A DNA stretch of 64,000 bases from Lophium mytilinum (lineage: Eukaryota; Ascomycota; Dothideomycetes; Mytilinidiales; Mytilinidiaceae): assembly GCA_010093605.1 (NCBI GenBank), contig MU004183.1, positions 2,046,001 to 2,110,000 of the forward strand, read 5' to 3'. Below, piece by piece: positions 11,853 to 22,551 of this stretch. Made by a program: the position numbers and the translations under genes. A model generated the notes under the pieces. The model was not told the origin of the DNA and ran no database searches. It worked only from the letters and a program-made list of their open reading frames with translations. Numbering within the stretch: the stretch's first letter is position 1; every line of letters begins with the position of its first letter.

Positions 11853-13431
11853 ATGGGCAAGTCCCCCACGCCCTCCCCAACTTCTGCACCCGTTGGCGCC
11901 CTCAAAGCCTCATCACAGGCTGCTGCTGTGCCTGCTGCTCCCACGCAGCTGCCCGTGAGCCCTCTGTTGCGGCCCGCTCTAGGCGATGAGACACACGATG
12001 CACGACGGCCCTCCATCCAGTTCATCCCGCACATTCAGGTCGGCCTGCCCCAGGGCCTTCCGAAGGCTGGCCGCCTGCAACGGCGGATGTCGTCGCCGCC
12101 GCCTCCTCCGTAAGTATAAATTCACACAAGACTGCCCCTCCTCCTCTCGCAGTGTGATGTCACTGGTACCTACCCCTCATAGCTCATACACAGGGACATC
12201 TAAGAGCGGGATGGCCGAGTATGGCTCACTAGCCTTGGTGTGGCTGCTAAGAGATACATATATTGGCGTCTTGCCTGCCGCTTTTCTCGCGCTGCGCTCA
12301 ATTGGACCATACTAATAGCCTGTCTAGTCTTTTCCAGCCCCGAGTCTCTTTTGACACCTTCGACCGACCTGCAGACTTCATAGAAGAGAATTCATTCACT
12401 CTGATCACGAAACACAAAGACTACGAATACACGAAGCGCTCGCGGACGTTTCTGTGCGGATTAGACTCCAATGACTACTCCGAGTACGCGCTGCAATGGC
12501 TCATCGACGAACTGGTCGACGATGGAGACGAGATTGTGTGTCTGCGGGTGGTGGAACTGGACTCAAAGGTCGCAGCAGACTCCAGTATCGAGACTGGCAA
12601 ATACCGCAAGGAGGCCGAGCTACTGATGAAGCACATTCAAACTAAGAATGAGGACAATAAGGCTATCAATCTGATATTGGAGTTCTCCTTGGGGAAGGTG
12701 AACAAGGTCATTGACGAAATGGTATGTCTGATTCGGTACCTGTTGAAACGTAGCTAATTGCGTAGATCAATCTCTACGAGCCAGCGATTCTCGTTGTTGG
12801 CACTCGTGGTCGAAGTCTGGGCGGTTTTCAGGGCTTGCTACCAGGTTCAGTGTCGAAATACTGTCTACAGCACTCTCCGGTTCCGGTCATTGTCGTTCGA
12901 CCGAGCACCAAACGAGATAAGGCGAAACAGAAGCGCAAGGCTGATGGACGCCATGCGTACAAGGACATTTTGGACAAGGCGGCTCCTACGACAGGCCACA
13001 TCCTCAATATGAACCATAGAAATAGTTTCATCGAGGAGGAGAATCTGCCAGCGTCGGATGATGAGGCTGGTGCGGTCGCTGCAGCCATTGGATACAAGCC
13101 TCCTCGAGAGACTGTTCACCCGCTAGCACATGTCCAGACTGCCCCTGGAAGTCTGGATTCGCCCGAGCTAAGAAGTGAACATGAGGGTGATTTTTCACCG
13201 GACGATTTCCGAGATCAAGGAGTTGTCATGAAGAGCCCCCATTTACAGAATCTAGAAAGTCCACCATTGAGCGACGTCAGCAGCAGCGACGATGAAAATG
13301 GTCCCGAAGGAGGCGTTCCAATGGACCCTGAAGATTCTCCTGACGAGTCCGCGAAGCCAGCTGCTTCCAAGGCTGCGGAGAGAACTTCAGCAGAGTTCGT
13401 GGAGCCAGACGATACACCAACGACCATCTGA
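11853..13431 (+). CDS. Universal stress protein (UspA) domain protein
   Basis: Exons 11853-12109, 12328-12721 and 12766-13431 (438 residues). The 218-nt first intron has GTAAGT, a CTAAT branch and TCTAG; the second is only 44 nt (GTATGT...GTAG). The N-terminal 100 residues are Ser/Pro/Ala-rich. A UspA fold covers about residues 123-262: it begins with RTFLCGLDSNDYSEYALQWL and ends with the nucleotide-binding signature GTRGRSLGGF...GSVSKYCLQ followed by PVPVIVVRP. The last 170 residues are acidic and disordered (runs of SSDDE, EDSPDES). Fungal proteins of this layout are conserved and probably bind ATP or another nucleotide, but their role is not firmly known. I chose ATG 11853 (MGKSPTPSP); an upstream in-frame ATG at 11811 is possible. 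Confidence 0.85.
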
Positions 13432-13917
13432 ATCATACGCCAGGCCAACCTTGGCGAGCTTTGACGAACTGGATATTATTCCACTGGCACAGATGGTTTA
13501 ATGGGACGGATTCACGGTGTCATCACTAAAGTCTTGGGCAGGTCGGCTCGGATTGAATTGTTAGTCCATTAGCACGTTGACACGATGTTGACGGCCGTAA
13601 TGAATACCCAGTCTCAATCATGAAACAATGGGAGCCTACGACGCTCACTGCTTGTTCCTGACGTGACTTTATTTTGCTGGTGACGAATTGCGGGGACCTC
13701 CCCTACCACTTGCGATACGGAGGATAAGACAATGCCGCGTTCCTTCCGCGAGGCGTCATGCAAGGTTACCCGTATTACCTTCACTGCCACTTGACACTCT
13801 GTCATGATCAATACATGTGCCTACCGACCGCTAGAATCAATGGGAACTGCTCGAATCCACGCCTCCGACCTGGATTCCTAATCATCGCCCGCCCTTCGCT
13901 CCCGCACCACCCGCCAT
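13432..13917. other. Intergenic, no supported gene
   Basis: About 490 bases between two co-directional genes, probably holding the 3' UTR of the stress-domain gene and the promoter of the GPHR gene. I see no conserved element in it. Confidence 0.5.
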
Positions 13918-15579
13918 ATGCTCCCCTCCAACGACTGCGATGACTGCGTGCCGGACTATGTCAAGCAGCGCAAGCTGTCCGCCCTAGCCTTCTCTTTCCT
14001 GCCATTTATCCTCACGTTCCTCATCGTCGCGACCGCAGTGTCCCATAAGCTGTTCCCGCTGCTGTCTGGGCAAGCGGCTCGTAAACAGCATGATGCGCAG
14101 TTACCAACGTCGACATACAACTTTCCGGAACGACCGTCTGTCCAGACACGACTGAAGCGATTTACGGCTCGTAGTCTCGCGGGGATAGTCTTCTCGACCA
14201 ACATTGCGCTCTCGGCTGTGCTAGTAGAGCTGTTACTATGCGAAATCTCGAACACCGTCAATCCCGCTGCGCGCAGCCTGGCCTTGAAGATCACGCTTCC
14301 CTCGCTCCTCTTCCTCCTTATCATCGCGACGCCGGCGTTGGAGATACACTCGGTCATATCAGCGGCAGGATGGAGCTTTGGCGAGGGCCGGAAGGGACAC
14401 CTTAGGACAGCTTGGGCTTTGGAAGGAGTGGGGTTGGCGACATGGCTGCTTGGGTTCTGGTATCTTGGGCGGGCGCTACTGGGGTCGTATCTGCATGAGG
14501 AGTCGTACATTCGGGATCACAGTGTTAGCGAGGGATGTTTGGAGCGGATTGGCATCATTGGGGTTAGCCTCATGGCGTCGTTGGCTGGGTTTGCGGCGGT
14601 GAGTTCGTTGTGGCAGACTTTTGGGGTGAAGTTTCGTCTGGTGAGTGCTATGCAATGCAGTCTTGGAATCCTGTATAGCTTGCTGACAGGATACTAGGTG
14701 ACTGAAGCTGTTCTTGCTCGAAAGCAAGCTGGGTTGGATGCGACTAACGAAATGCTCCTCACGAAGGAGAGCCGTCTTCGAGCTATCCAACGGAAGCTAT
14801 CCGATCAACCCCAAGAGGGGTTCATGACACGCATGGTTGGGAGCATCCGCGGAAATTCGGACGTCCAGGAGCGGAAGACACTCGAATTGGAGATAGCTGG
14901 GCTTGAGACGATGCGGACTGCGCTTTCAAACTCGCTCTTCACGCTACAAAACCGGAGACAGGCCCAATTACGGGCTCATACGCCTTACGGACGACTCTTA
15001 AATCTATTCTCCTACGTCTTTTCTCTGTATTGTCTCTACCGCCTATCTGCCACCACCTATACCACCATTCGCCGGTTCTCATCACCGAATACTAGTTTCT
15101 CGAACAGCGATCCGATCAACAACGTGCTCGCGATCCTAGCTAAGCACTGGGACCCTACGCTTGACCGTGTCGCATGGAGCCGCCAGATCTCCTTCCTCCT
15201 CTCCGGCGTTATGCTCCTAGCCTCCTTCAATAGCGTCCTCCAGACCTTCCTCCTCTTCGCTCGGATCGTGCCGGGTATACTCCAGCACGCTCAAGCCAAT
15301 ATGGCACTGCTCGTTTCTCAAATCAGCGCGACTTACGTCATTAGCTCTGCACTACTTTTGCGCAGTAATCTTCCCAGCGAAGTGCGCAGCGTGATTTCGG
15401 ATGCTTTGGGAGCGCCTCTTGAACCTGCTTTTACCGAAAGGTGGTTCGAGGGCTGGTTCCTCGCTGTTGGTGCATTGACCGTGCTAGGGATTTGGGTTGG
15501 GAGAAGAGTAGGATCATCAGGCTGGGACGACGACGATGATCTAGGAGAAGGGGACGTTGAGATGGGGAAGATGAGCTGA
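13918..15579 (+). CDS. GPHR family multi-pass membrane protein (Golgi pH regulator / ABA-GPCR type)
   Basis: Exons 13918-14640 and 14698-15579, joined across a 57-nt phase-0 intron (GTGAGT...ACTAG), give 534 residues. Hydrophobic segments are visible near residues 22-45, 80-105, 120-140, 160-180 and 205-230, then a charged cytoplasmic coiled-coil loop (LDATNEMLLTKESRLRAIQR) and a further set of membrane helices in the C-terminal ABA_GPCR region, containing LNLFSYVFSLYCLYRL and HWDPTLDRVAWSRQISF. This order (GPHR_N, cytosolic loop, ABA_GPCR) is typical of the Golgi pH regulator family, anion channels or related transporters of the Golgi/ER. The tail ends in an acidic stretch (DDDDDLGEGDVE). 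The upstream intergenic sequence holds no other in-frame start. Confidence 0.88.
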
Positions 15580-16223
15580 TTGACATTGGAGTACGAGACT
15601 ATGGGAGTATGGGAAAACAGGCGCTATCGGAATAGTACATGCATATATTAGACCTTCGAAATCCCATGATTGAAATGCCATGTCGCGCGCATCGAGATTG
15701 TGCATAGAACATCTGGCGTAATCTTGTCCAACCTCATGCGAGAAGATGACCGACACTCACATGCGAAACCCACACTTTGCTCTGTCAGCGCGACCTAGTT
15801 GTTCCGATGATGGAGAGCTTGACGTGATGTGCAGGGTGCTCTGCAAAGATGCCCGAAACGTCGCTGCCAAGACCTGGTTGGGGATGACGTCAAAAAGAGC
15901 AGGAGGGGCAATAAAGCGCGGGGCGCGCTGGAGTCTCGTGGATTTTACATCAAACCTGTCCACGACTTGAGAATCATCGGGTGAGTCTATCAAGAGTTCT
16001 GAAGGTGTTCAATTGAGTAGAAGCTGACTCGTGTTCGTCTTAGAATCTTACGCTTCTACACTACAGTACGTTTACATCATTATTCACTATGACTTCGATA
16101 TCTGTCCTTCCTCTCCTCTGCTTAGACTTCATACTTAAACCATTCTCAACGAGACATCAAGGCTAACGCTCTTTCGTAGACCTACAATCCAAACCAACCC
16201 ATTCCACAATCTAAACCACCAAG
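15580..16223. other. Intergenic, probable spliced 5' UTR of the next gene
   Basis: Between 15980 and 16180 there are GTGAGT-like and CTTAG/CGTAG-like signals ahead of the small protein at 16224, so its 5' UTR may be spliced. No coding region is supported here. Confidence 0.35.
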
Positions 16224-16421
16224 ATGTCCGCACCCAACGCCGGCCGCCAGTCCCCCGAGCCCGAGACCCAGACCGGTGCTCAGCAGCAAGACGCGAATTC
16301 CAAGCCGAACGACCAGGGCGCGGCTGACCAGGGCAACGCGAAGGAGGAGTTGGCGGGGCTGGAGAGCAACCCAACGCATATCCTCGCGAAGGCTGCGGAG
16401 GAGAAGACGAGTAAGAAATGA
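16224..16421 (+). CDS. Conserved small fungal protein, 65 residues
   Basis: A single-exon protein starting MSAPNAGRQSPEPETQTG and ending in AAEEKTSKK. It is hydrophilic, rich in Gln, Asn, Glu and Lys, with no membrane segment and a motif LAGLESNPTHILAKAAEEK. Short proteins of this type, starting MSAPNAGRQSPEPE, occur widely in filamentous ascomycetes as I recall them; no function is assigned. The start context (CCACCAAGATGTCC) is a good fungal Kozak sequence with A at -3. It is predicted to be intrinsically disordered. Confidence 0.75.
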   Translation: MSAPNAGRQSPEPETQTGAQQQDANSKPNDQGAADQGNAKEELAGLESNPTHILAKAAEEKTSKK

Positions 16422-17234
16422 GCATGGAAGGAAAGGGGGAAGCAGGAGTGACGGGAATGAAGTGGTCATGCTCCTAAGAGCAGTGTGCTCTATCGATGAT
16501 GATGGAGGGTTGGCACCGGCTCGACTTGAGCTAGCTTTATGAGTACGATATGGGAATTGAAATGAACTTCTCTGAACTTAAGATATTATGTGATTGTGTA
16601 CGATTCTGACTTGTGTTGCATGGGGCTCTCGCGGTTGCTTGTGAGACAAGTAGCTTCAAGCGAGTTTCGAGCCGCAAACATGCTACCAATCTGTCTTTAA
16701 ACTCATGAAACCTATATACATTCTAAAGCACTCACTTGTGATCCTAATAACACCCGCTCTAGGGGAAACACGAACGAATGTCTTCAGGATGAGGGAGAAA
16801 GCCTTGGTCGCGAATAGGAAGGAGTAGACTCCGTCTTTCGGTATCAACTTCAAATGCAGGCGTCTCAAGTCTCCAAACCCTTTTGTTGATGCAACCATTC
16901 AGCTAGTCATCAGATAGATCCTCCAGCAATCCGGTGAATCGCTACAACTGACTTATGGCCCAGCTCAATCGCCTAATGAAAAAAGAAATGGTTGAGCTCC
17001 AATTCACCCACCCCCAACCCATCAGTGAAGCAGCACTCAATCAAATGACACTATCCCAACGTCGTGTTATCTCCAGCAACTTACGCCTAACGCATTCGTC
17101 TTCCCGCAATGTTTTGGCCGCTATTCAACCATGACCTCGCCCAAAAAAAAGCCGCCCAGAGGTCCCAGCTCCCCTCCTCCGTCTCCCACCTCATCTCAAC
17201 ACCAAAAAAGAACACGCCTATGCATCGCAAGGGC
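16422..17234. other. Intergenic, no supported gene
   Basis: About 810 bases between the small protein and the tRNA gene. The open frame 16683-16898 on the minus strand has no recognisable content. Nothing else seen. Confidence 0.5.
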
Positions 17235-17240
17235 AAAAAA
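17235..17240 (-). terminator. Pol III terminator of the tRNA gene
   Basis: Read on the minus strand this is a run of six T ten bases after the 3' end of the tRNA-Ala gene, the normal RNA polymerase III stop signal. It supports the tRNA as a transcribed gene. Confidence 0.7.
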
Positions 17241-17250
17241 GATAATGATC

Positions 17251-17389
17251 TGGACGCTGTGGGAATTGAACCCACGACCTTTCACATATACGTATCGAGA
17301 AGATGCGAAGCGAACTATAGGTGGTTAGTTGAGGAATTTGTGGGAGATTTTGTGATGAGCTTACAATCATACCCCTAGACCAAGCGCCC
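17251..17389 (-). tRNA. tRNA-Ala (anticodon CGC) with anticodon-loop intron plus an extra 50-nt insert
   Basis: On the minus strand positions 1-26 are bases 17389-17365 (acceptor GGGCGCT, D arm GGTCTAGGGGTATGAT). A 50-nt insert 17364-17315 follows, beginning GTAAGC, with CTAAC ten bases before its TATAG end. The gene resumes with anticodon stem TTCGC (17314-17310), loop TT, anticodon CGC (17307-17305), A37, then a 17-nt intron (17303-17287) and the stem partner GTGAA (17285-17281). The T arm is GTGGG TTCAATT CCCAC and the acceptor closes with AGCGTCC then A73. All stems pair only when the 50-nt insert is removed. The G3-U70 pair, A73 and the CGC anticodon all agree with alanine identity. The B box (GGTTCAATTCC) is intact. 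Whether the insert is removed from the RNA cannot be seen from DNA; the gene might instead be inactive. Confidence 0.75.
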
Positions 17390-19707
17390 GGTGATTTTGA
17401 GGGCGGTGAGAATTATGCTGTTAATATAGGTTCTTGAAAAGAGGGGCAGGAGGGATATTTGTGTGGTGGGGTAGATGAGGTGTGGGTGGGGACGGGGTGA
17501 CACAGGGATTAGCGAATGAAAGAGGATTGGGACGCAGCCCGACTCTAGCGGCTTCGCTGAAGTGGGTTAGAGCACGATTCGGGGTGTCCAACCTTGTCTA
17601 TTAAGTAGAGAGCCTTAGCTTTTAGCGAGTTGCCTCTACTTTTCCGCATAACCTTTCGAAAGCGAACCTCAGCCTCCTTTCGTGCCAACGACCATCCAAC
17701 GACCCCCCACCCCAGGAAGCCAGCGGAACCCTAGTGTCTAGAGCCTTCTTCGAAACTTGCAGATATCCCAGGAACCTCCACATATAACTTTTGGACCTGT
17801 AAATGCACTATGCGGACTTGCGAGTGTGCTCGTCAAAGTCGTGGATAGAACTACTAATAGTTTGCTTCGCATCTTCTCGATACGTATATAGACGTCTTCA
17901 ACGCGGGCATTATTAAGCTTAATGTCTCACTAAGCTATGTATCCGTAAGCTGGAGAGGCCGTAGATGTACTGTCCGTGACGATAAACGGGAGTCGGTTGT
18001 AGGTGATATTCGTCCTCGACATAATCAAGATTCACAACGCAGTATTCAAGAGCGAGATTCGTCCCCACAACAATCAAGAAGAGAGCTTCTGTCTGGAGAA
18101 TCTGAAATATAGTGTAAGGCTTAAGACAAAGATCGGGAGGCCGCATTGAGATTCGAAGACTGCAGAAGGAACCGTCGCTCACTTCAGATACCAGGGCCTG
18201 GGGTCGTTCACTTAGTTTGCCATCTTCCGAGCGAATATCTTTCTTCTTGCCCACCGAGCGGCGAGCGCTGGCAGTCGATGAACAACCTTGCGGCATAACC
18301 TGACGGAGTTGAAAGAGCTACATTCGCCAATCATGGATATGTGTATACTCTTTCACCGACGCTTAAGGTGCCTCGATCCAAGCTCAAATTTGTGTTATCA
18401 TTTCGGACAAGTGTTATTTGCTGTACGTATGGATACAGACTTAGCGCAGTCCATTGCATCACGCTTCCGCAACGCACCCAATCATGACGTATTTACTCGG
18501 AACTTGCTCCTGCGGTCCAGGTAAGGTTGCATATTCACCAGTAGAACTGATAAGTAGTGGATTCACAACATCTAACCCACCAGTTCTTATCATTTCAGCC
18601 CTCGTGCAAACTCCGAGGCCCTTCTCGAGCTCCACGGTATCGTCCGCCTTCTTCATATCACCGGATATTACGATCCCCGCAGTCACGTTCTTCTTCGCAT
18701 CAGCCACCTCGATATTCACAGCGTTGTGATATGTCTATGAAGTCAGCTTATAGGCTTTCTCAGGAAACTTGTCCTTTCAGGGCCAGGGCCAGCCAACAAT
18801 GGCTTCAACATTGCGAGAACTCGGATTAAGTCTTTATGCTGTTTCCCGATCTCATGAAGCCTGAACGGGTTCTCGTGGGCAAAGCTAGGCGACTCACAAT
18901 ACTCGAGCAAAGCCGCTTGTGATCGAGGAGCTATCGAGCAGCTCAGACAGGGTACGCATAGTTTGAAAGTCAAAGGGGAGTGGACGTGCGACCTAGTTTC
19001 CGGGAATGAACATAAGGGTTTGGAAGCATCATCGTCTGATAAGGGAACTGTAAGATCTGCAGAAATTTGCATTGGATTTCAGCTATCTCGGTATCGCTTT
19101 TGTCATAAAGAAGAATAAAGAGTGACGGCCTCGGGGATGCAGAAGACTGAATGAGAGGCACTTGTACCAATTTAAAGACTCGCCGTGCTATGAGAGATCT
19201 CCGAGAAGATTTTGCTTTGGATGATGGAAGAGGAGAGATGGAGTATGCTTTGGGGGCTGCTTCCGTAGATGCTGGGTTGCAATGATCGTGAAAATATGGC
19301 CGGTATCTTTGGGCAAGGAAGCGCAGAAGTACACCCAAATTATTGAAATTGATAGCATACTTTTGAGCATTGGAAAATTGTGTGAAAGGGAAAATATGGA
19401 TCTTCAGATCAATGATCAAATATTAGAAAAGAGGAAATGTGCCCCAAGTCTCCGTACGCTGTGCTACTCTCCTCCGTGTTGCTGGTGGCTCATTTGGTAT
19501 CGGGGATTTTGCGGACGGCGAGATGGGATCATGCATAACTCTGTGGGTGTCGGAACTTGTCTGATCGTATAGAAATGCCGAAAGATTGGATCGAATTAGG
19601 TGGTGAAAATTTTCGTGAGTCAGATTCGCCGTGGCTGTGACGCCATTTCCTTCAAAGTCACGTCCGAAGTCTTTTGCTCGTTGGGTATGAGGAACCGCGA
19701 GAACGTC
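17390..19707. other. Gene-poor stretch with weak minus-strand coding remnants
   Basis: No gene is supported here. Open minus-strand stretches at 17919-18296 (125 residues), 18459-18719, 18743-19072 and 18970-19419 (149 residues) lie close together in different frames and look like one decayed or multi-exon coding region, but I recognise no domain and could not join them with credible introns. The stretch ends near the start of the paralogous regulator gene at 19708. Confidence 0.3.
17853..17889 (+). repeat. Partial inverted copy of the tRNA-Ala anticodon arm and intron
   Basis: The stretch 17861-17889 repeats, in the opposite orientation and with one C to T change, the tRNA-Ala segment from position 27 to the end of the anticodon-loop intron (17314-17286). 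It is also preceded by AATAG, resembling the TATAG that ends the tRNA insert. No acceptor or T arm surrounds it, so it is a fragment rather than a second tRNA. Confidence 0.75.
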
Positions 19708-20439
19708 CTAGGTTTTCGGGTCTTTCTTGATCAGTGTGAGATCGACCGTCGGGCTCGGCTGAGTTTGTTTGATCGCTTCCATCTTCATAATATAGTCGAT
19801 GAGCTCTTGTTTAGTGGCTACTTCGGAGAGCAGCTGAGTAACAGTGACGATCAAGTCCTTTCGGCTTGCCTTCCCAAGTTCTGCCTGGCGCCGGACGGAG
19901 AATGTTGGGGAGTGCTCCAAATTGGCAGTTGGGTAGACATCCTCCATGCGCTGAACAATAGGCACGGGCTCCTTTCGATCGAACGACTCAGCATATGAGC
20001 GAATCAGGTATGACGCCAGTCTCATGACCGACGTGACCTTTACGACTCTCGCATCGTATGCCTTGGTGTCACAGCGCGGCCACGCGTTCGCGAAAGGCTT
20101 TTCGAAAGGCTCATTGGGCTGAGCGAGATTTTTGCATGTCTTGTACACTAGGCACTCGAAATGGGTTTGAACGGTCCACTTGGAAATCTCGCTGTCCTCA
20201 GGCCAGTCATAAATCGACGCTGCAGTCGTTTGCAAGGCTGCCATGACCAGTGATAGCGACTTGTTTGTGTTGTTGATCGGAGTGTGGGGTCCGGGGACAT
20301 GGTGTCCAACTCGGAGTAATTGCGGGTTATTGTCGCGGAACTGTACCCATGGAAGCATGACGCTCCTGGATAGAATCATTCTCAGCAGTTCTGCTTCAGT
20401 CTTGACTCCGAACTCCGCAGGTGCTGGTTTGATGGCCAT
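19708..20439 (-). CDS. Short paralog of the Myb-like regulator next to it
   Basis: A single-exon protein of 243 residues starting MAIKPAPAEFGVKTEAELL. It shares with the larger neighbour at 20905-22551 the blocks LSRSVMLPWVQFRD (neighbour: LTSRFLNPWAEFRD) and ASIYDWPEDSEISKW (neighbour: ASPYDWPDEDEVRRW), followed by a helical region with LVYKTCKNLA against IIYKIYRTFA. It lacks the neighbour's N-terminal Myb-like domain and its C-terminal 150 residues. Both genes are on the minus strand and 465 bp apart, so they are most simply a tandem duplication. No function can be assigned; if the large copy binds DNA, this copy may act as a partner or be on its way to loss. Confidence 0.7.
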   Translation of the reverse strand: MAIKPAPAEFGVKTEAELLRMILSRSVMLPWVQFRDNNPQLLRVGHHVPGPHTPINNTNKSLSLVMAALQTTAASIYDWPEDSEISKWTVQTHFECLVYKTCKNLAQPNEPFEKPFANAWPRCDTKAYDARVVKVTSVMRLASYLIRSYAESFDRKEPVPIVQRMEDVYPTANLEHSPTFSVRRQAELGKASRKDLIVTVTQLLSEVATKQELIDYIMKMEAIKQTQPSPTVDLTLIKKDPKT

Positions 20440-20904
20440 GTTGGTGGTTGTGAAGAGTCGTGCACAAAATGACCACGAGCTCTAGACAATAATTAGCTTG
20501 GAGTGATATAGTAGGGGGGAGATAGCTAACCAAGATGGCGGAGGAAGGAAACGGAATTGAGGTCAAGCGTGAGCTCGAATGAAGTTATGCAGTCATATGA
20601 GATTCTATGAAACTATGAGTCGACTATCGCTTTAACAATATGAGAGTGGTAAACGGGGAAATAGAAGATCACCGAGATGAGAGTAATAGACTGATCCAAG
20701 GTAGCTAAGATGAAACTGAAGTGAAGTGAAATGAAAAGGTAACTCCGCTCATCCCTCGAAGGAACCTCAAACTGACTTAGTCCCAAAGGTTCCAGTAATA
20801 CCACGCACCAGGCCGGTGAACCTTAGATGTTCGGGTCGATCGAGCACGATCTGCCTAGCGCGCACCGAATTTGGACCCTAGGATAACTACCTCCATCACG
20901 CTCT
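20440..20904. other. Spacer between the tandem paralogs
   Basis: 465 bases that should contain the promoter of the short paralog and the 3' UTR of the long one. An open frame at 20613-20804 on the minus strand has no recognisable content. Confidence 0.5.
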
Positions 20905-22551
20905 TCAATCCACATCCATCAAATTCGACATCGCCTCCGCAATCCGAGAGCCCGGCAGAACGGTCGACAGAGACATGACTACCATCCCAGCCCCGTCGTC
21001 TTCATCCTCCAAGTCATGCTCCTTGATGAAAGCAATCAACTTAGCCTTATCCAGCACACTCGCAAGTCGGCCCGGAAGCGTCCTCAATGCAAGTTCCTTC
21101 AGTTCTTCTACTTCTGTGGGATTACCTTCAATCAAGTCGTAGAGCACCCCCCTGTCGTTGGTCCCCTCTACCGTGCGCATGAGGACCTTCAGGGCGAATT
21201 GCTTCAAGTCTGTGATCGGTATCTCTTCCACCAGCGTCTCCTCATCCGTGACAAATCGCAGGAGTTCTTTTTTATCCGTCAACTTGTTAAGCCACCTCTC
21301 CGCAGTCATTGATGTGTAATGGCGGACATTCTCCGTGGTGTTGCCTCCAAGTCGCTCGAGAGCTCTCACATACGGAATGGGCGATAGGCGTGGAATCTTG
21401 GTAGGCTTCCGCTCTTCAATGCCTCGAACAAGCTCAGAAGGCCTAGATTGGAACGCTTCATAGTACTCCTTTTCCACGTAGTAGACAAGCGTAGCCACGT
21501 TCTGTACGGCCTCGAGTCCATTCTTCCCCCGGAAGGCGTTATGCAGCGGACCCAATTTGGCTGCGAAGGTCCTATAGATCTTGTAGATGATGCATCCGTA
21601 GTGTTCAAGGGCCCCCCAGCGCCTGACTTCGTCCTCGTCGGGCCAATCATAAGGCGACGCTCCAACCTCTTTGACGTATCCTAGCGTAGTACGCTCTAGC
21701 TCTGCGGTGACGCGGTAGGGCGGTCCGCAAGGGTTTCCAGTAAGGAGAAAGAGATCTCGAAATTCAGCCCAAGGATTGAGGAATCGTGAGGTAAGTATGA
21801 TATCGCGTAGCGACTCCTCATCGTAGCAATTGAATCTTTGCGCTAATGATCCGAGGTCGACGGGACCTTTCGGGCTATCGCTGGTCGAACTGATTGCTGT
21901 TTTCTTCGACTCGATTTCAGATTCGAGAGAAATGAAATCTCCCGCGGAGTGTGTTGAGTTTGTCGTGTGGTCCTGTGAGGCCCCTCCAGCATCGGCATTT
22001 GAGTCAGCTACGCCCTGCAATTTGGAGCTGGCTTGGCTGAAGTTGCTCTTCATACGTCTGTAGCGCTTCTGTAGTGCAGCACCGCTTGGCTTATGTCCAG
22101 TAAGCTTCTCAAACGCCGCATTTATCTTCGGCCAAGGCTCGCCAGCATCCCTCATTTCGAGTATCAAGAGATCCTGGGCGCTGGCCTCATTTGCGGAGTG
22201 AGGTATCTTCCGTGCCTTTACAACTGAGCAACGTTAGATTTGATAGCGCAGGTAAGTGGCGAGTGGAATCCTACCTGGAGAATGTGGCGCAGAATCATTC
22301 TTTGACGCTGTCGGGGAGTTCTCGGAATGTGATAGAGATGCGATCGATGGGGGGCCGGGAAACTTGGGAGATGGTGTATCATCCACCGTCGAATCCATTG
22401 TGACGGAGTCAATGACCATCGCCGTGGCTGGTGCTGCCGATGAGCTGAGTGGCTCAGACCCCCCGGCGAGGCTGTTAGGAGATATGTCGGCTGGATCGTG
22501 CGGTGGAATGGAGCCTATGAAAGGCATAACCAAGTCGTTCGAAACTTGCAT
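20905..22551 (-). CDS. Myb/SANT-like regulator, long paralog
   Basis: Exons 22551-22275 and 22223-20905 with a 51-nt phase-1 intron (GTAGGA...CTCAG) give 531 residues. The first 95 residues are Ser/Pro-rich. Around residues 105-150 lies a Myb/SANT-like segment (LILEMRDAGEPWPKINAAF...GAALQKRYRRMKSN), typical of fungal trihelix-like DNA-binding proteins in which the Trp and the RYRRMK helix pack and contact DNA. The middle holds the block shared with the 19708 gene (NPWAEFRD, YDWPDEDEVRRW). The C-terminal third repeats short helical units, each with KELLRFV, KQFALKVL, KELALRTLP, KLIAFIKEHDLEDED. Probable role: nuclear, DNA-associated; the target is unknown. Confidence 0.75.

Noticed and set aside
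12190-12250. Sequence resembling the start of a Ser/Leu tRNA (GGGATGGCCGAGT)
   Set aside because: It lies inside the first intron of the stress-domain gene and has no matching T arm or acceptor partner nearby.
17560-17620. tRNA-like GGTTAGAGCACGATTC near the tRNA gene
   Set aside because: No matching acceptor stem, anticodon arm or B box could be built around it.
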